Of a stretch of DNA of 64,000 nucleotides, positions 1 to 8,171 are shown in pieces. Below the pieces are notes generated by a model that ran no database searches, was not told where the DNA came from, and was given only the letters and a program-made list of their open reading frames with translations. The translations under genes and the position numbers were made by a program. The stretch is from NCBI GenBank assembly GCA_964399535.1, contig CAYNRE010000027.1, positions 215,439-279,438 on the forward strand, read 5' to 3'. This DNA comes from CAYNRE01 sp964399535. GTDB lineage: Bacteria > Planctomycetota > Planctomycetia > Pirellulales > CAYNRE01. Position 1 is the stretch's first letter. Each line of letters opens with the position of its first letter.

Positions 1-488
1 TCGTAGAGTCGCACCTTCCACGACTCGCCCGTCCAGCCGTGGGAAACGGCCACCACGGTGCGGCCGAGCCAGCGGCCCGCCAACGTGCCCAGGATCTTGG
101 CTTTGTAGCCGTGGCAGCAAAGGATGTCGGCATCCCAATCGCGAAGCACTCGAACCAGCTCTCGCAGCGTGGGTAGCACCTGGGGAATGTCGTGGGCAAG
201 CGCCACGCCCGGCAGCCCACGAAGCTGGGCCGCCTCGAGCACCGCCGAGGCATGGCCATCTTCGTGAAACGCCACGAGCAGCGACTCGTAGGTCGAGGGG
301 AGCGTGGCCGAGAGCTCGATGATTTGCCGTTCCTTGCCCCCCAACGAGCGACTGGCGGTGAGCTGCGCCACGCGAATCGGGCGAACGGCAGCCGACGAGC
401 CATCGCGCGGCTGGGCCAACTCGGCCAGCGAGACCGGCGCGCCGCGGCCGCTCAGCTCAGGGTCGGATGGTTGGTGCGAAACGCTCAT
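1..488 (-). CDS. Glycosyltransferase family 4, N-terminal part (cut by window edge)
   Basis: The frame runs off the left edge; about 162 residues of the N-terminal half are visible. After a short leader it reads RVAQLTASRSLGGKERQI, the usual start of the nucleotide-sugar glycosyltransferase N-terminal Rossmann domain (GT4), followed by alternating strand/helix segments and CHGYKAKILGTLAGRWLG. The start ATG at 488 overlaps the stop of the preceding glycosyltransferase in an ATGA, so the two are translationally coupled. It is the last visible gene of a minus-strand exopolysaccharide operon and presumably adds a sugar to the lipid-linked repeat unit at the cytoplasmic membrane. The donor and acceptor sugars cannot be read from the sequence, and the catalytic C-terminal domain lies outside the window. 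Confidence 0.82.
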   Translation of the reverse strand, partial: MSVSHQPSDPELSGRGAPVSLAELAQPRDGSSAAVRPIRVAQLTASRSLGGKERQIIELSATLPSTYESLLVAFHEDGHASAVLEAAQLRGLPGVALAHDIPQVLPTLRELVRVLRDWDADILCCHGYKAKILGTLAGRWLGRTVVAVSHGWTGESWKVRLY

Positions 489-1762
489 CGGGCCAGGCAC
501 TCGAACCAGATATCTTCCAAACGCTGGGCGAGCGGGCCCCAGTCGTAGCGGGCCAGCACGGCTGCCCGGCCTTGCTCGGCCCGGGCCTGTTCCCGCTGGG
601 GCTGGTCCAGGGCCGCGACTAGGGCGTCGGCCAGGGGTTCGATCCCCTCGACGCGGATCAGGTGCCGCTCGTGCTCCAGTTCCAGCCCCTCGGCACCAAC
701 AGCGGTCGATACCACCGGCGTTGCCATGGCCAGGGCTTCCAGAATCTTGATCCGCGACCCGCCGCCGATCCGCAGCGGCACCGCCATGACCGAGGCGCGG
801 GCCAGGTACGGCCGCACGTCGGGCACATTGGCGTACAGTTCCAGACCGGGGGTTCGACCGGCCGCCTCGCTCAGCCAGGCGGGCGGCGTGCGGCCCACCA
901 CCCAGAGCCGGGCCCCCGGCCGTTGGGCGCGCACCTGTGGGAACACCTGGTCGAGCATCACTCGCAGGGCATCTTGATTGGGCCGCCAGTCCAGGCTGCC
1001 CAGGAACAGCAGTACGTCGCGCTCGCGAGCCAGGCCTTGCGGTTGAAAAAAGGCGGTATCGACGCCGTTATCGACCACGGCCAGCCGCGGCGCGGCGAAC
1101 GCTTGGCGGGCCAGCTGGGCGTCTTCCTCGCTCACGGTCACCGTGCAAAGCGAGTGGCGAAAGGTATCGCGCTCGAAGCGCACAAACTTGCGCCACTGGC
1201 CGCGGATGTACCAGCGCTTGAGCGGGTGCGACTCGTGTTCGTAATAACGCTGCCATATCAGCGATTCCACGTTGGCCGCCATGACCACTCCGTGGGTATC
1301 GGGCACGGCGCGGAGCACGTCGTAGTAAGGGCCCCAATCGCATTGCCAGAGATCGACCGGTTGCGAGCGAGCGAACCGGGCAACCGCCGCCCGCAGCTGG
1401 CGGCTGCTGTGCGAGGCGACCGAGTAGGGGCGGCGATCCAGCAGGTTAGCGGCCAGCCGGGCATAAAAACCCAGCCCCGATTTGCCCGGCAGCGGACGAT
1501 CGACGATGACACTGCGGACTCCCAGCGCCGAGAGCCATTGCTCGGCCGCGCGGCCTTCTTCAAGGTCGGCATGGCGGTGGCACAGATAGGTCAGATCGTG
1601 TCGCGCCGCCAGGCGGCTCAGCAGGTTGTAATTGCGGATGCGGCCGCCCGAGGTGGGCGGGTAAGGAATCTCCTCGTTGAGGACCGCCACGCGCAGCCGG
1701 CGCCGGCCGGCGCTGGCCGGTGCCGCGGGAAGGGGTTCGGTTGCCGAGGTGCTCAACGACAT
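485..1762 (-). CDS. Glycosyltransferase of the PEP-CTERM/XrtA-associated (TIGR03087-like) type
   Basis: This 425-residue GT-B glycosyltransferase has an N-terminal motif near residues 25-45 (LNEEIPYPPTSGGRIRNYNL) typical of the sugar transferases found with EpsH/exosortase loci. The C-terminal GT1/GT4 domain contains FLGSLDWRPNQDALR, LWVVGRTPPAWL and the donor-binding segment IGGGSRIKILEALAMATPV around residue 335. No signal peptide or membrane segment is seen, so it should act on the inner face of the cytoplasmic membrane. It lies 42 bp downstream of the GT2 gene and overlaps the next GT4 gene by 4 bp. PEP-CTERM proteins occur at the other end of the window, which fits this assignment, but no exosortase gene is present here. 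Confidence 0.85.
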   Translation of the reverse strand: MSLSTSATEPLPAAPASAGRRRLRVAVLNEEIPYPPTSGGRIRNYNLLSRLAARHDLTYLCHRHADLEEGRAAEQWLSALGVRSVIVDRPLPGKSGLGFYARLAANLLDRRPYSVASHSSRQLRAAVARFARSQPVDLWQCDWGPYYDVLRAVPDTHGVVMAANVESLIWQRYYEHESHPLKRWYIRGQWRKFVRFERDTFRHSLCTVTVSEEDAQLARQAFAAPRLAVVDNGVDTAFFQPQGLARERDVLLFLGSLDWRPNQDALRVMLDQVFPQVRAQRPGARLWVVGRTPPAWLSEAAGRTPGLELYANVPDVRPYLARASVMAVPLRIGGGSRIKILEALAMATPVVSTAVGAEGLELEHERHLIRVEGIEPLADALVAALDQPQREQARAEQGRAAVLARYDWGPLAQRLEDIWFECLAR

Positions 1763-1804
1763 GCAACGTACTTCGAGTTCATTGGGCCGGGAAAACGGCC
1801 GGGC

Positions 1805-2950
1805 CTAACGGTGGGCCGTTGCCGAGGCGGTTTCGTTGGCCAGGGCTTGTTCCGAGGCCCGTGCCTCGGCTTCCCAACGGGCCCAAGCGGGTTGCCGGAA
1901 CGGGCCGCAGCAGAGTTCCTCGACCACGCCTGCCCCCGCGCCCAGGTGAATGGCCGCGAAGACCAAGGGGAGTCGGCCTGCCAGGGCGGCTCCCTGCGGA
2001 TGGCCCAGGGCGATAAAAAGCGAAACGGTCAGCACGATTGCCACATAAAGCGAGATGCCGGCCAAATAGACCCAGCCCAGCCACGGGGCCCAGAGGGTTA
2101 GCAGCGGCCCCAGTACCAGTCCCGCCACGAACGCGGCCGGCAGAAAGCTACCCCAAGAGAAGGTGCCGGGGTGTTTGCGGAAGAGTCGTCCGCGGCCGCG
2201 CCCATAGCGAAACATCTGGCGGACCAGCTCTTTGAGCGACGAGCGGGGGTGGTATTTCACCCGCAGGTTCGAGGCCAGGAAGCACCTCAGCCCGGCCTGG
2301 TCCACGCGGTGATTGAACTCCACGTCTTCACAGGCGTCGAACCGCTCGTCGAACAGGCCGAGCCGGTCGAACACGTCGTGGCGATAGGCCACGCCCACGC
2401 TATGGGCGGGCACCATCCGGTCGACGGCCGAATAGATGAACGAAGCCGGGTGATGCCCCAGGAACGAAGAGCGGGCCGCCGCGATGGCTTGCTGCAGCCG
2501 GCTGGCGCCGGCCACGTCGAGCGGCTGTGGCCGGCCGATGCAATCGGCCTGGCAGCGCTCGAAGGCGTCGACCAGTTCGTCCAGGTAGTGGGGGTTTCGC
2601 AGCTCGCAGTGGGCATCGACCACCAGCAAGTACTTGCCCCGGGCCGCGAGCACGCCCAGGTTCCGGGCGGCGCTCGACCACCGCCGCGGGTTGTGAAGCA
2701 AACGCACCTGAGGGTGGCGGGCGGCGAAATCCTCGACCACCGCCACGGTCTGATCGGTCGAGTTTCCGTCGACCACGATGATCTCGTAGCGGTTGGGATC
2801 GTAGTCCTGGGCAACCAGTTCCGAGAGGGTGGCGCCGATGAACCCTTCTTCGTTGCGGATCGGCACAATCACGCTCACAAAGGGGCGCTCGACGTTGGCG
2901 GCTTCGCCAGGATGGGGGCGCGTCCGGGCGGAAAGGGGAGAAACGCTCAT
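1805..2950 (-). CDS. Family 2 glycosyltransferase with C-terminal membrane segments (ExoA-like)
   Basis: This 381-residue protein has a classic GT-A domain at residues 25-240: VSVIVPIRNEEGFIGATL, the nucleotide-binding DGNSTDQT segment, the DAHCEL DXD-like metal site near residue 115, and DACEDVEFNHRV for the acceptor/base region. Two or three hydrophobic stretches around residues 270-350 should anchor it in the membrane. The arrangement resembles ExoA-type succinoglycan transferases. The ATG at 2950 follows a weak GGGAAG ribosome-binding site. It lies between the Wzc-like gene and the TIGR03087-like transferase in the same direction, so it probably extends the exopolysaccharide repeat unit on a membrane-bound acceptor. 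The sugar transferred is unknown. Confidence 0.85.
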   Translation of the reverse strand: MSVSPLSARTRPHPGEAANVERPFVSVIVPIRNEEGFIGATLSELVAQDYDPNRYEIIVVDGNSTDQTVAVVEDFAARHPQVRLLHNPRRWSSAARNLGVLAARGKYLLVVDAHCELRNPHYLDELVDAFERCQADCIGRPQPLDVAGASRLQQAIAAARSSFLGHHPASFIYSAVDRMVPAHSVGVAYRHDVFDRLGLFDERFDACEDVEFNHRVDQAGLRCFLASNLRVKYHPRSSLKELVRQMFRYGRGRGRLFRKHPGTFSWGSFLPAAFVAGLVLGPLLTLWAPWLGWVYLAGISLYVAIVLTVSLFIALGHPQGAALAGRLPLVFAAIHLGAGAGVVEELCCGPFRQPAWARWEAEARASEQALANETASATAHR

Positions 2951-3055
2951 TGGTGAACACTTCCCTGGTTAGCGGCGATTTCTCGAAGTTGCAAAGTCAA
3001 GGTAAGTAGCATCGGGCAGTTCAGGGTGGGCATGCGGCCTGCGCGGCCGATCGGG

Positions 3056-5314
3056 CTAGTTGGTCAGGGCCGGCTGAGTCGGGCCGTACCCGTAGTGGTA
3101 TCCTCCCGAGGGAACCCCGCTGAGCACGGCACCCAAGACGCGCACGCCTCCCCCGGCCAGGCGCTGGGTCGCCAAGCGCACCTGGGGGCTGCGGCTCACG
3201 TTGCGGAGGACCGAAATCAGCGCGGCGTCGACCGACTTGGCCAGCAGCAGGCTATCGCTTACCGGCAGGACCGGCGGGGCATCGACCACGATGTATTGGT
3301 ATTCCGTTCGCAGCTTGGCGATCAGGTCCGGCCAGGCGCGCGTGCTCAACAGCAGGTGCGGGCTGACCCGCAGGTGGCCGGCCGGCAGGAAGTGGAGCTG
3401 CCGGCTCCAGTGAGTCACCAGGGCATCGGCTAGCTCGGCCTGCCCCTCGAGCACCTCGGCCAGGCCCGGGCCCAGGGGTACCTCGAACAGCGTATGCAGA
3501 TCGGGGCTGCGCAGGTCGGAGTCGATCAGCAGGACCCGACCTTGGCTGACCCGGCTCAAGCTCAAGGCCAGGTTCGAGGCCAGGCTGGTCTTTCCCTCCT
3601 GGGCGACGGCGCTGGCCACGAGCAGAACCTGCACTTCGTTCAGGTGGTCGGCCACGAGCAGGTTGGTGCGGACGTATTCGATGCTCTCCTGGAACCGGCT
3701 CAGGCTGCGGTTCAGGCGTCCGCCGCGCTCGCTCGCCAGGAGTTTGCGCTGCGGCATGGCGGCCACCTCGCCCAGCACCGAGAGCCGCACGTCGCTCACG
3801 ATCTGGTCGGCCTCGGCGATGCGGCGGGCGAGCCGTTCCCAAACCAGGGCCAGCATGAACGGAATGCCGAACCCGGCCAAGCAGGCCCCGGCCAGCTTCA
3901 TGGTTGGCACCTCCTGCACGGGGCGGCGCGGCGGCTCGGCGCGGTGCAGGACCGAGACCTGGCTGGGTGCCTTGCTCTCGGTGCGCAGGGCCTCGGCCCG
4001 GGCCGAAATTCGCTCGAACACGCTCTCGGCCTGGGCTAGATCGACCCGGGCAAACTCCAGGTCGAGCGCGGCCGAACCGGGGTCGTCTTCGTCCGTCTCG
4101 CTTGGGCCGGGGCCACCCCCCAATTGCTCGCGGAGGTGCGAAGCCAGCATTTCGCTGGCCTCGATCCGTGTCTCCAGTTGCTTGATCTCGAGCTGCTGCC
4201 GCTCGAGCTGCGCCTGTTCGACTTCGGACAAAACCTTGGGCCGCAGTTGCGAGCGAAGGTTCTCCAGGTAGCGCTCGTGCTGCTCGATTTCGCGTTGCAG
4301 CCGGGCCAGCACGGGGTCGTTGGCGTGGTCGACCGCCACCAACTCGGCCGACATTCGTTGCGAGCGCTTGTCGGCCAGCAGCTCTTCCACGCGCTTCAGT
4401 TGCGGGTGCTCGTCAAGCGTCTCCTCGACCATCTGGGCGGGAACGTCGACGTCGCCCTGGGCGGCAATTTCCTGGGCGGCTCGGAGCTGGGCCTTGAGCA
4501 GTTCCTGCTCGACTTCGACCGTGGTCAGCCGCTCGCGAAGCGCCGCTTGCGATCCGCCTCCCAGTTTGAGGTCGCGATTGTCGACCGAAACGATCAGGTC
4601 CTGGCCGAGATCGCTGGCCATCTGCTTCAATTCGTCGCGGCGTTCATCGAGTTCCGCCGCCCGCCGGTCCCGCTCCTGGTCCAACAGCTCGATGATCCGA
4701 TCGTTGCGATTGCCGGTGACCTGAGTTTGAAAGTCGGTATAGGTGTCGAGCACGGCGTTGACGACCCGGGCCGAAAGCTCGGCGTCGGGGCTTTCGTAGG
4801 CCACGCGGAACAGTTCCGACATGCCCACCGGCTCGATTACTAGCTTTTTGTCGAGGGCCTGGGCCCCCAAGCTGGGATCGCTGAATTGCGGCAAGTTCGC
4901 CAATTCGGGCCGCCGCACCACTTGCTGCAACACGAGCGGACTATGGATCAACTCGAGCTGCGTGGCCACGGCCGGCGTGGCACCGTACTGCCGCTCTTGA
5001 GGAAACGCCAGATGCGGCACGTGGGCTTCGATGCGTAGCCAGGCCTCGGCCCGATAGGTCGGCACGAACTGGTACCAGACCGCGGCCCCCGCCAGCGCGC
5101 TAAGGATCAGGCCAGTCGGCACCGTCACCCGCCACCAGCGCCGCTGGGCGGCCAACAGGCTGCCCAGCGTGAGCGAGTTCTCCTGGCCATCGGGGTCGGG
5201 CGGTAACAGGCCGGCCGGTGGCCCTGGCAGCGCGGCGCGCGTGACAAGCGCGTGCCCGTTGGAGGAACCATCCAGCACGGGAATCAACGATTGGGACTCA
5301 GTGTGCGAATTCAT
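3056..5314 (-). CDS. Wzc-like polysaccharide chain-length determinant / tyrosine autokinase
   Basis: The preferred start is the ATG at 5314 (752 residues). An in-frame ATG exists at 5425, but the extra 37 residues are arginine/proline-rich and uninformative. The order is: a first membrane segment at residues 62-82, a long periplasmic region with coiled-coil-forming sequence at about 205-400, a second membrane segment at 475-492, then a cytoplasmic BY-kinase domain. The kinase has Walker A AQEGKTSLASNLA near 571-583, Walker A'/B VLLIDSDLRSPDL near 594-605, and a late YIVVDAPPVLPVSDS. The C-terminal tail carries only a few tyrosines (GGYHYGYGP) instead of a long cluster. Such proteins control polymerisation and export through Wza-type channels; a Wza-like gene lies 3 kb upstream. 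It heads the glycosyltransferase operon. Confidence 0.9.
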   Translation of the reverse strand: MNSHTESQSLIPVLDGSSNGHALVTRAALPGPPAGLLPPDPDGQENSLTLGSLLAAQRRWWRVTVPTGLILSALAGAAVWYQFVPTYRAEAWLRIEAHVPHLAFPQERQYGATPAVATQLELIHSPLVLQQVVRRPELANLPQFSDPSLGAQALDKKLVIEPVGMSELFRVAYESPDAELSARVVNAVLDTYTDFQTQVTGNRNDRIIELLDQERDRRAAELDERRDELKQMASDLGQDLIVSVDNRDLKLGGGSQAALRERLTTVEVEQELLKAQLRAAQEIAAQGDVDVPAQMVEETLDEHPQLKRVEELLADKRSQRMSAELVAVDHANDPVLARLQREIEQHERYLENLRSQLRPKVLSEVEQAQLERQQLEIKQLETRIEASEMLASHLREQLGGGPGPSETDEDDPGSAALDLEFARVDLAQAESVFERISARAEALRTESKAPSQVSVLHRAEPPRRPVQEVPTMKLAGACLAGFGIPFMLALVWERLARRIAEADQIVSDVRLSVLGEVAAMPQRKLLASERGGRLNRSLSRFQESIEYVRTNLLVADHLNEVQVLLVASAVAQEGKTSLASNLALSLSRVSQGRVLLIDSDLRSPDLHTLFEVPLGPGLAEVLEGQAELADALVTHWSRQLHFLPAGHLRVSPHLLLSTRAWPDLIAKLRTEYQYIVVDAPPVLPVSDSLLLAKSVDAALISVLRNVSRSPQVRLATQRLAGGGVRVLGAVLSGVPSGGYHYGYGPTQPALTN

Positions 5315-6094
5315 AACGCGTGGCGTACCGGTCAGTGTGAGCTTCAGGAGTTGGAACCGGGGCGGTCGGCCAAGGACTCCGTTTCGAGGACGCGCCCTAC
5401 GGCGGAGGGGCGGGTCCGCGCGCACTCCGTTCTTCTGGGTTCACCGTCGGCAGAACCGTGAACCTTCCGGGTGTTCGATGTACCAGACGCAAGCGCCGCA
5501 GCGTACAGGGCTCAGGCCGCCATGGCGGCCGGCGCAACGCTCGCTGTAGGAGTCCCTTCCCAATTGGGTTGGCAGCCGATGCATCCGCGACGCGCGGGGT
5601 TGGTCGTCCCCCTTCAGCGCCACGTCTCTCGGCACCAACCTCCTGACGGTCTGCCTCTCCTTCGCCGCTTGATGCTGTTCCGCGATGCTTTGCTCAGGTA
5701 GCTGGGACTCGGTGGCTAGATATTCCGAGGTCGCCCTTAGGTGGGATGCGATCCCTCGGCGGGTCGCCAAGGCGATCTCGATGCGACAGGCGGGACCAAC
5801 GACCACAATCAGCGACGCTATGCCACCAGTTCGCTGCTGAAGGGCCGTTTGGCGTTTGGGTCGCCGACCGCTACCTACCCCCCGACCCAAAACAGTTGTC
5901 CCGTGTTCCGTTTCAGGCAGGGCTCGATCGCAGTCAGCGGGTTCCCGCCATTATAGTCGAAGTGCCTGAAACGCAAGGAATTGAGGCATTTTAACGATTG
6001 GGGGATCGTTTGCTTGCTATTGGTAAGCGAGCACTGCCTATAGAATCGTTCGTTTCGCTTTAACCGGCAATCGACCCACCCGGCGCAGCGGCCG
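5315..6094. other. 780-bp intergenic region upstream of the polysaccharide operon
   Basis: No convincing gene is seen. A 149-codon open frame on the minus strand (5441-5890) has no recognisable domain, signal peptide or good ribosome-binding site. The stretch at about 5940-6060 is clearly more AT-rich than its surroundings and holds a candidate promoter reading toward the Wzc-like gene. The region also contains the 3' trailer of the pentapeptide-repeat gene. If the promoter is real, the Wzc-like mRNA would have an unusually long leader of over 600 nt, so leader regulation or a small protein is possible but not shown. Confidence 0.5.
5950..5976 (-). promoter_or_regulatory. Candidate sigma-70-like promoter for the polysaccharide operon
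   Basis: On the minus strand a perfect TATAAT occupies 5955-5950 within an AT-rich patch of otherwise GC-rich DNA. The best -35 match is TTGCGT at 5976-5971 with a short 15-bp spacer, so the -35 is weak. It points toward the Wzc-like gene about 630 bp away. Confidence 0.35.
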
Positions 6095-7099
6095 CTAACC
6101 GCGTAGCACGACCCCGCGATCGCGCAGGTCGAACCAGCCTTCCCACCGCGTGCGGCGGTCGAAGATGGCTCCTTGGAGGCGGGCTCGCCCCAAGTTTTTC
6201 GCCCCCAGCAAGTTGGCCCCCGCCAGCAAAGCCCCGGTCAGGTCCACGTCGAGCAGGTTGGCGCCCGAGAGATTGGCGCCGCTCAGGTCGGCTTCGCAGA
6301 ATTGGGCCCCGCTGAGGTCGACCCTCACGAGCCGGGCGCCCCCGAGCCGTGCCCCCCGTAGCGAAGCGCGTGCCAGTCGAACGGGGGGGCAGGCTCGCTG
6401 CCACCAGCTAGCCGTCTTGCCCGAGCCGTCGACCCCGGTCAAATCGGCTTCGTCCAGAATCGCTTCGGTCAAGTCGACCCCGTCGAGGATGGCCAGCGGC
6501 AGTCGCGCTTGCCGCAAGCTTGCCTGGTTGAGCCGCGCGCCGCGTAGCGCAGTCTCGCGCAGGTCGGCGTTGTCGAGCCGCGCGCCGGCCAGGTCGATCT
6601 CTACCAGGTCGCTGCCGACCATTCGGCAGTCGGTCAGGTCCGAGCCCGCCAGGTGCGCGCCACTCAGGCGAGCTTGAAGCATGACGGCCCGGGTAAACTG
6701 CGCCCCGGGCCCCACGGCCTGGCGCAAATCGGCCGAAGTGAGCTCGGCGCCCACCAGTTGCGCGCTGGTCAGATCGGCCCCGCGCAGATCGGCGTTGACC
6801 AAATGCGCGTGGTGCAGTTGCGTCTCGCGCAGGTCGGCGTCGCGCAGGTCGGCCCGCTCCAGATCGGCTTTATTGAGCAGCAGGCCGGCAAGCCGAGCGC
6901 CGCTCAACCGGGCTCGGCGCAGATCGGCGCGTTCCAACGAGTCGGCCGGCACTCGCAGCAAGCAATTCTGCGCACGTCGATGGACGATTTCGATCATCGG
7001 CGCATCCAAGCGACTGCCCGGCGCGGACGCCCCATCCGAGTGCCGAAGAGCCAGGTTCGCGAGCCGCTGCTCGATCGACTCGCCCCCCGGAGCGGCCAC
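6095..7099 (-). CDS. Pentapeptide-repeat protein
   Basis: This protein has 334 residues. From about residue 45 to 320 it consists almost entirely of A(D/N/R)LxxA-type pentapeptides (for example ADLRDADLRETQL, ANLSGANLLDVDLTGALLAG), which fold into a right-handed quadrilateral beta-helix. Roughly 40-50 repeats are interrupted near residues 225-240 by a loop rich in glycine, serine and tryptophan (GSGKTASWWQRACPP). The first 40 residues are not repetitive and show no signal peptide, so it is probably cytoplasmic. It stands 97 bp downstream of the proline-rich secreted protein gene in the same direction and may share its transcript. Known members include DNA-gyrase-protecting proteins, but most have no assigned role and none can be assigned here. 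Confidence 0.9.
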   Translation of the reverse strand: MAAPGGESIEQRLANLALRHSDGASAPGSRLDAPMIEIVHRRAQNCLLRVPADSLERADLRRARLSGARLAGLLLNKADLERADLRDADLRETQLHHAHLVNADLRGADLTSAQLVGAELTSADLRQAVGPGAQFTRAVMLQARLSGAHLAGSDLTDCRMVGSDLVEIDLAGARLDNADLRETALRGARLNQASLRQARLPLAILDGVDLTEAILDEADLTGVDGSGKTASWWQRACPPVRLARASLRGARLGGARLVRVDLSGAQFCEADLSGANLSGANLLDVDLTGALLAGANLLGAKNLGRARLQGAIFDRRTRWEGWFDLRDRGVVLRG

Positions 7100-7196
7100 G
7101 CGCGTCCGGTCGACCGTGAACCTCTGGGATTGCCCCCACCCCTAGGATAGCTCGTTGTGCGCGAGCGTCTATCAATCCGGGCAAATCAGGGGCGCG

Positions 7197-8129
7197 CTAC
7201 TCCGTCCGGGTGCCGTCGCCGTGGGCGGCGGTTTTCAAGGGAGCGTTGCGCGGTTCCGACCCCGGGGGTGCGATATCGCCCGGCCGCCGCTGGGGCACTT
7301 GTTGCTGCCCAACTGCCCCCAGGGGTGCCGAGTCTGGCCGTGCTGCCACACTCGCCGCCCCCAGCGCGGGAAGCTGGGACCAGAGCGAAGGGTGCACGTC
7401 GGCAGCCGCGCGGGAGTTGAACAGCGGCGCTCGCTCCGCCAGCAGCGACAGCTGCGGCAGTCGCTGCAAACGCGATTCCAGCCCCGCCGAATCGTCGGCG
7501 GGGGGTGTCGTGGGCGAACTCTCCGGAAACAGCGATTCGGCAGGCGAATCATCGGGCAGGGTCGAGTCGGCCGGAGCGTCCGGGTCTGGCAAATCGGGAA
7601 GTGGAGGCGCCGTTCCCGGAACCGGGGGCATCGGCCAATTGGCGTCCGGGGCCGGGGGAGTTGCCGGTTCGTCGAGGTACGGGGCCGCCGGCGGCAGCGG
7701 ATCGAGCAACGTCTCCGGCGGGGCGGGCGCGGCCGCGGGGGGCTCGTCTGCCGCCGGTTCGTCTGCCGCGGGCCCGGTCGGCGGGAGAGGCGTGACTGCC
7801 GCGGGGGTCGGGTGGCTGGGGGGCGGGGGAAGCTGCATCTCCCCTTCGACCGATTCCGGATAGCCCGCTTCTCCGGGGATGACCTCGCTCGGAATCGCCG
7901 ATTCGGTCGGCCAACAAGTGGGGCAGCCCGGCGGGCACTCGGCGGGCCAGGGCTTCCACTGGGTGTGGTGGTAGCCGTAGCACGGACCGGTCGGCGGCTT
8001 GACGGCCGGTCGGTCGGTACAGGGCCGATAAAGCTGCGCCGCCGCGGGCACGGCCAGCAGCAGGCAACCGGCGGCGGTCAGCACCAGGCGGCGACCGAGC
8101 GCGACGAAGGTGGTTCGACACATGGCCAT
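7197..8129 (-). CDS. Secreted proline-rich planctomycete protein
   Basis: This 310-residue protein begins with a clear Sec signal peptide (RLVLTAAGCLLLAVPAAAQ, cleavage near residue 36). A short conserved-looking block follows, GPCYGYHHTQWKPWPAEC, with cysteines in CPPGCPTCW. From residue about 95 to 200 it is low-complexity proline/alanine/aspartate sequence. The C-terminal quarter (LESRLQRLPQLSLLAERAP) is more ordered. The YGYHxTxWxxWP motif with its neighbouring cysteines recurs in small secreted proteins of planctomycetes, as I recall it; function is unknown. The gene starts 42 bp after the Wza-like gene, so it is probably co-transcribed and may work in the cell envelope or with the exported polysaccharide. 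Confidence 0.75.
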   Translation of the reverse strand: MAMCRTTFVALGRRLVLTAAGCLLLAVPAAAQLYRPCTDRPAVKPPTGPCYGYHHTQWKPWPAECPPGCPTCWPTESAIPSEVIPGEAGYPESVEGEMQLPPPPSHPTPAAVTPLPPTGPAADEPAADEPPAAAPAPPETLLDPLPPAAPYLDEPATPPAPDANWPMPPVPGTAPPLPDLPDPDAPADSTLPDDSPAESLFPESSPTTPPADDSAGLESRLQRLPQLSLLAERAPLFNSRAAADVHPSLWSQLPALGAASVAARPDSAPLGAVGQQQVPQRRPGDIAPPGSEPRNAPLKTAAHGDGTRTE

Positions 8130-8171
8130 GAATGATCCGTTGGCGGGGCCGGCTTGCGACGACCCCGGGCG

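Noticed and set aside
662..2101. 479-codon open frame on the plus strand
   Set aside because: It lies opposite two well-supported glycosyltransferase genes and encodes low-complexity Arg/Gly/His-rich sequence, as expected from the GC-rich complement of real genes.
5441..5890. 149-codon minus-strand frame in the large gap
   Set aside because: No ribosome-binding site, family motif or codon pattern; the opposite strand is open to a similar extent.
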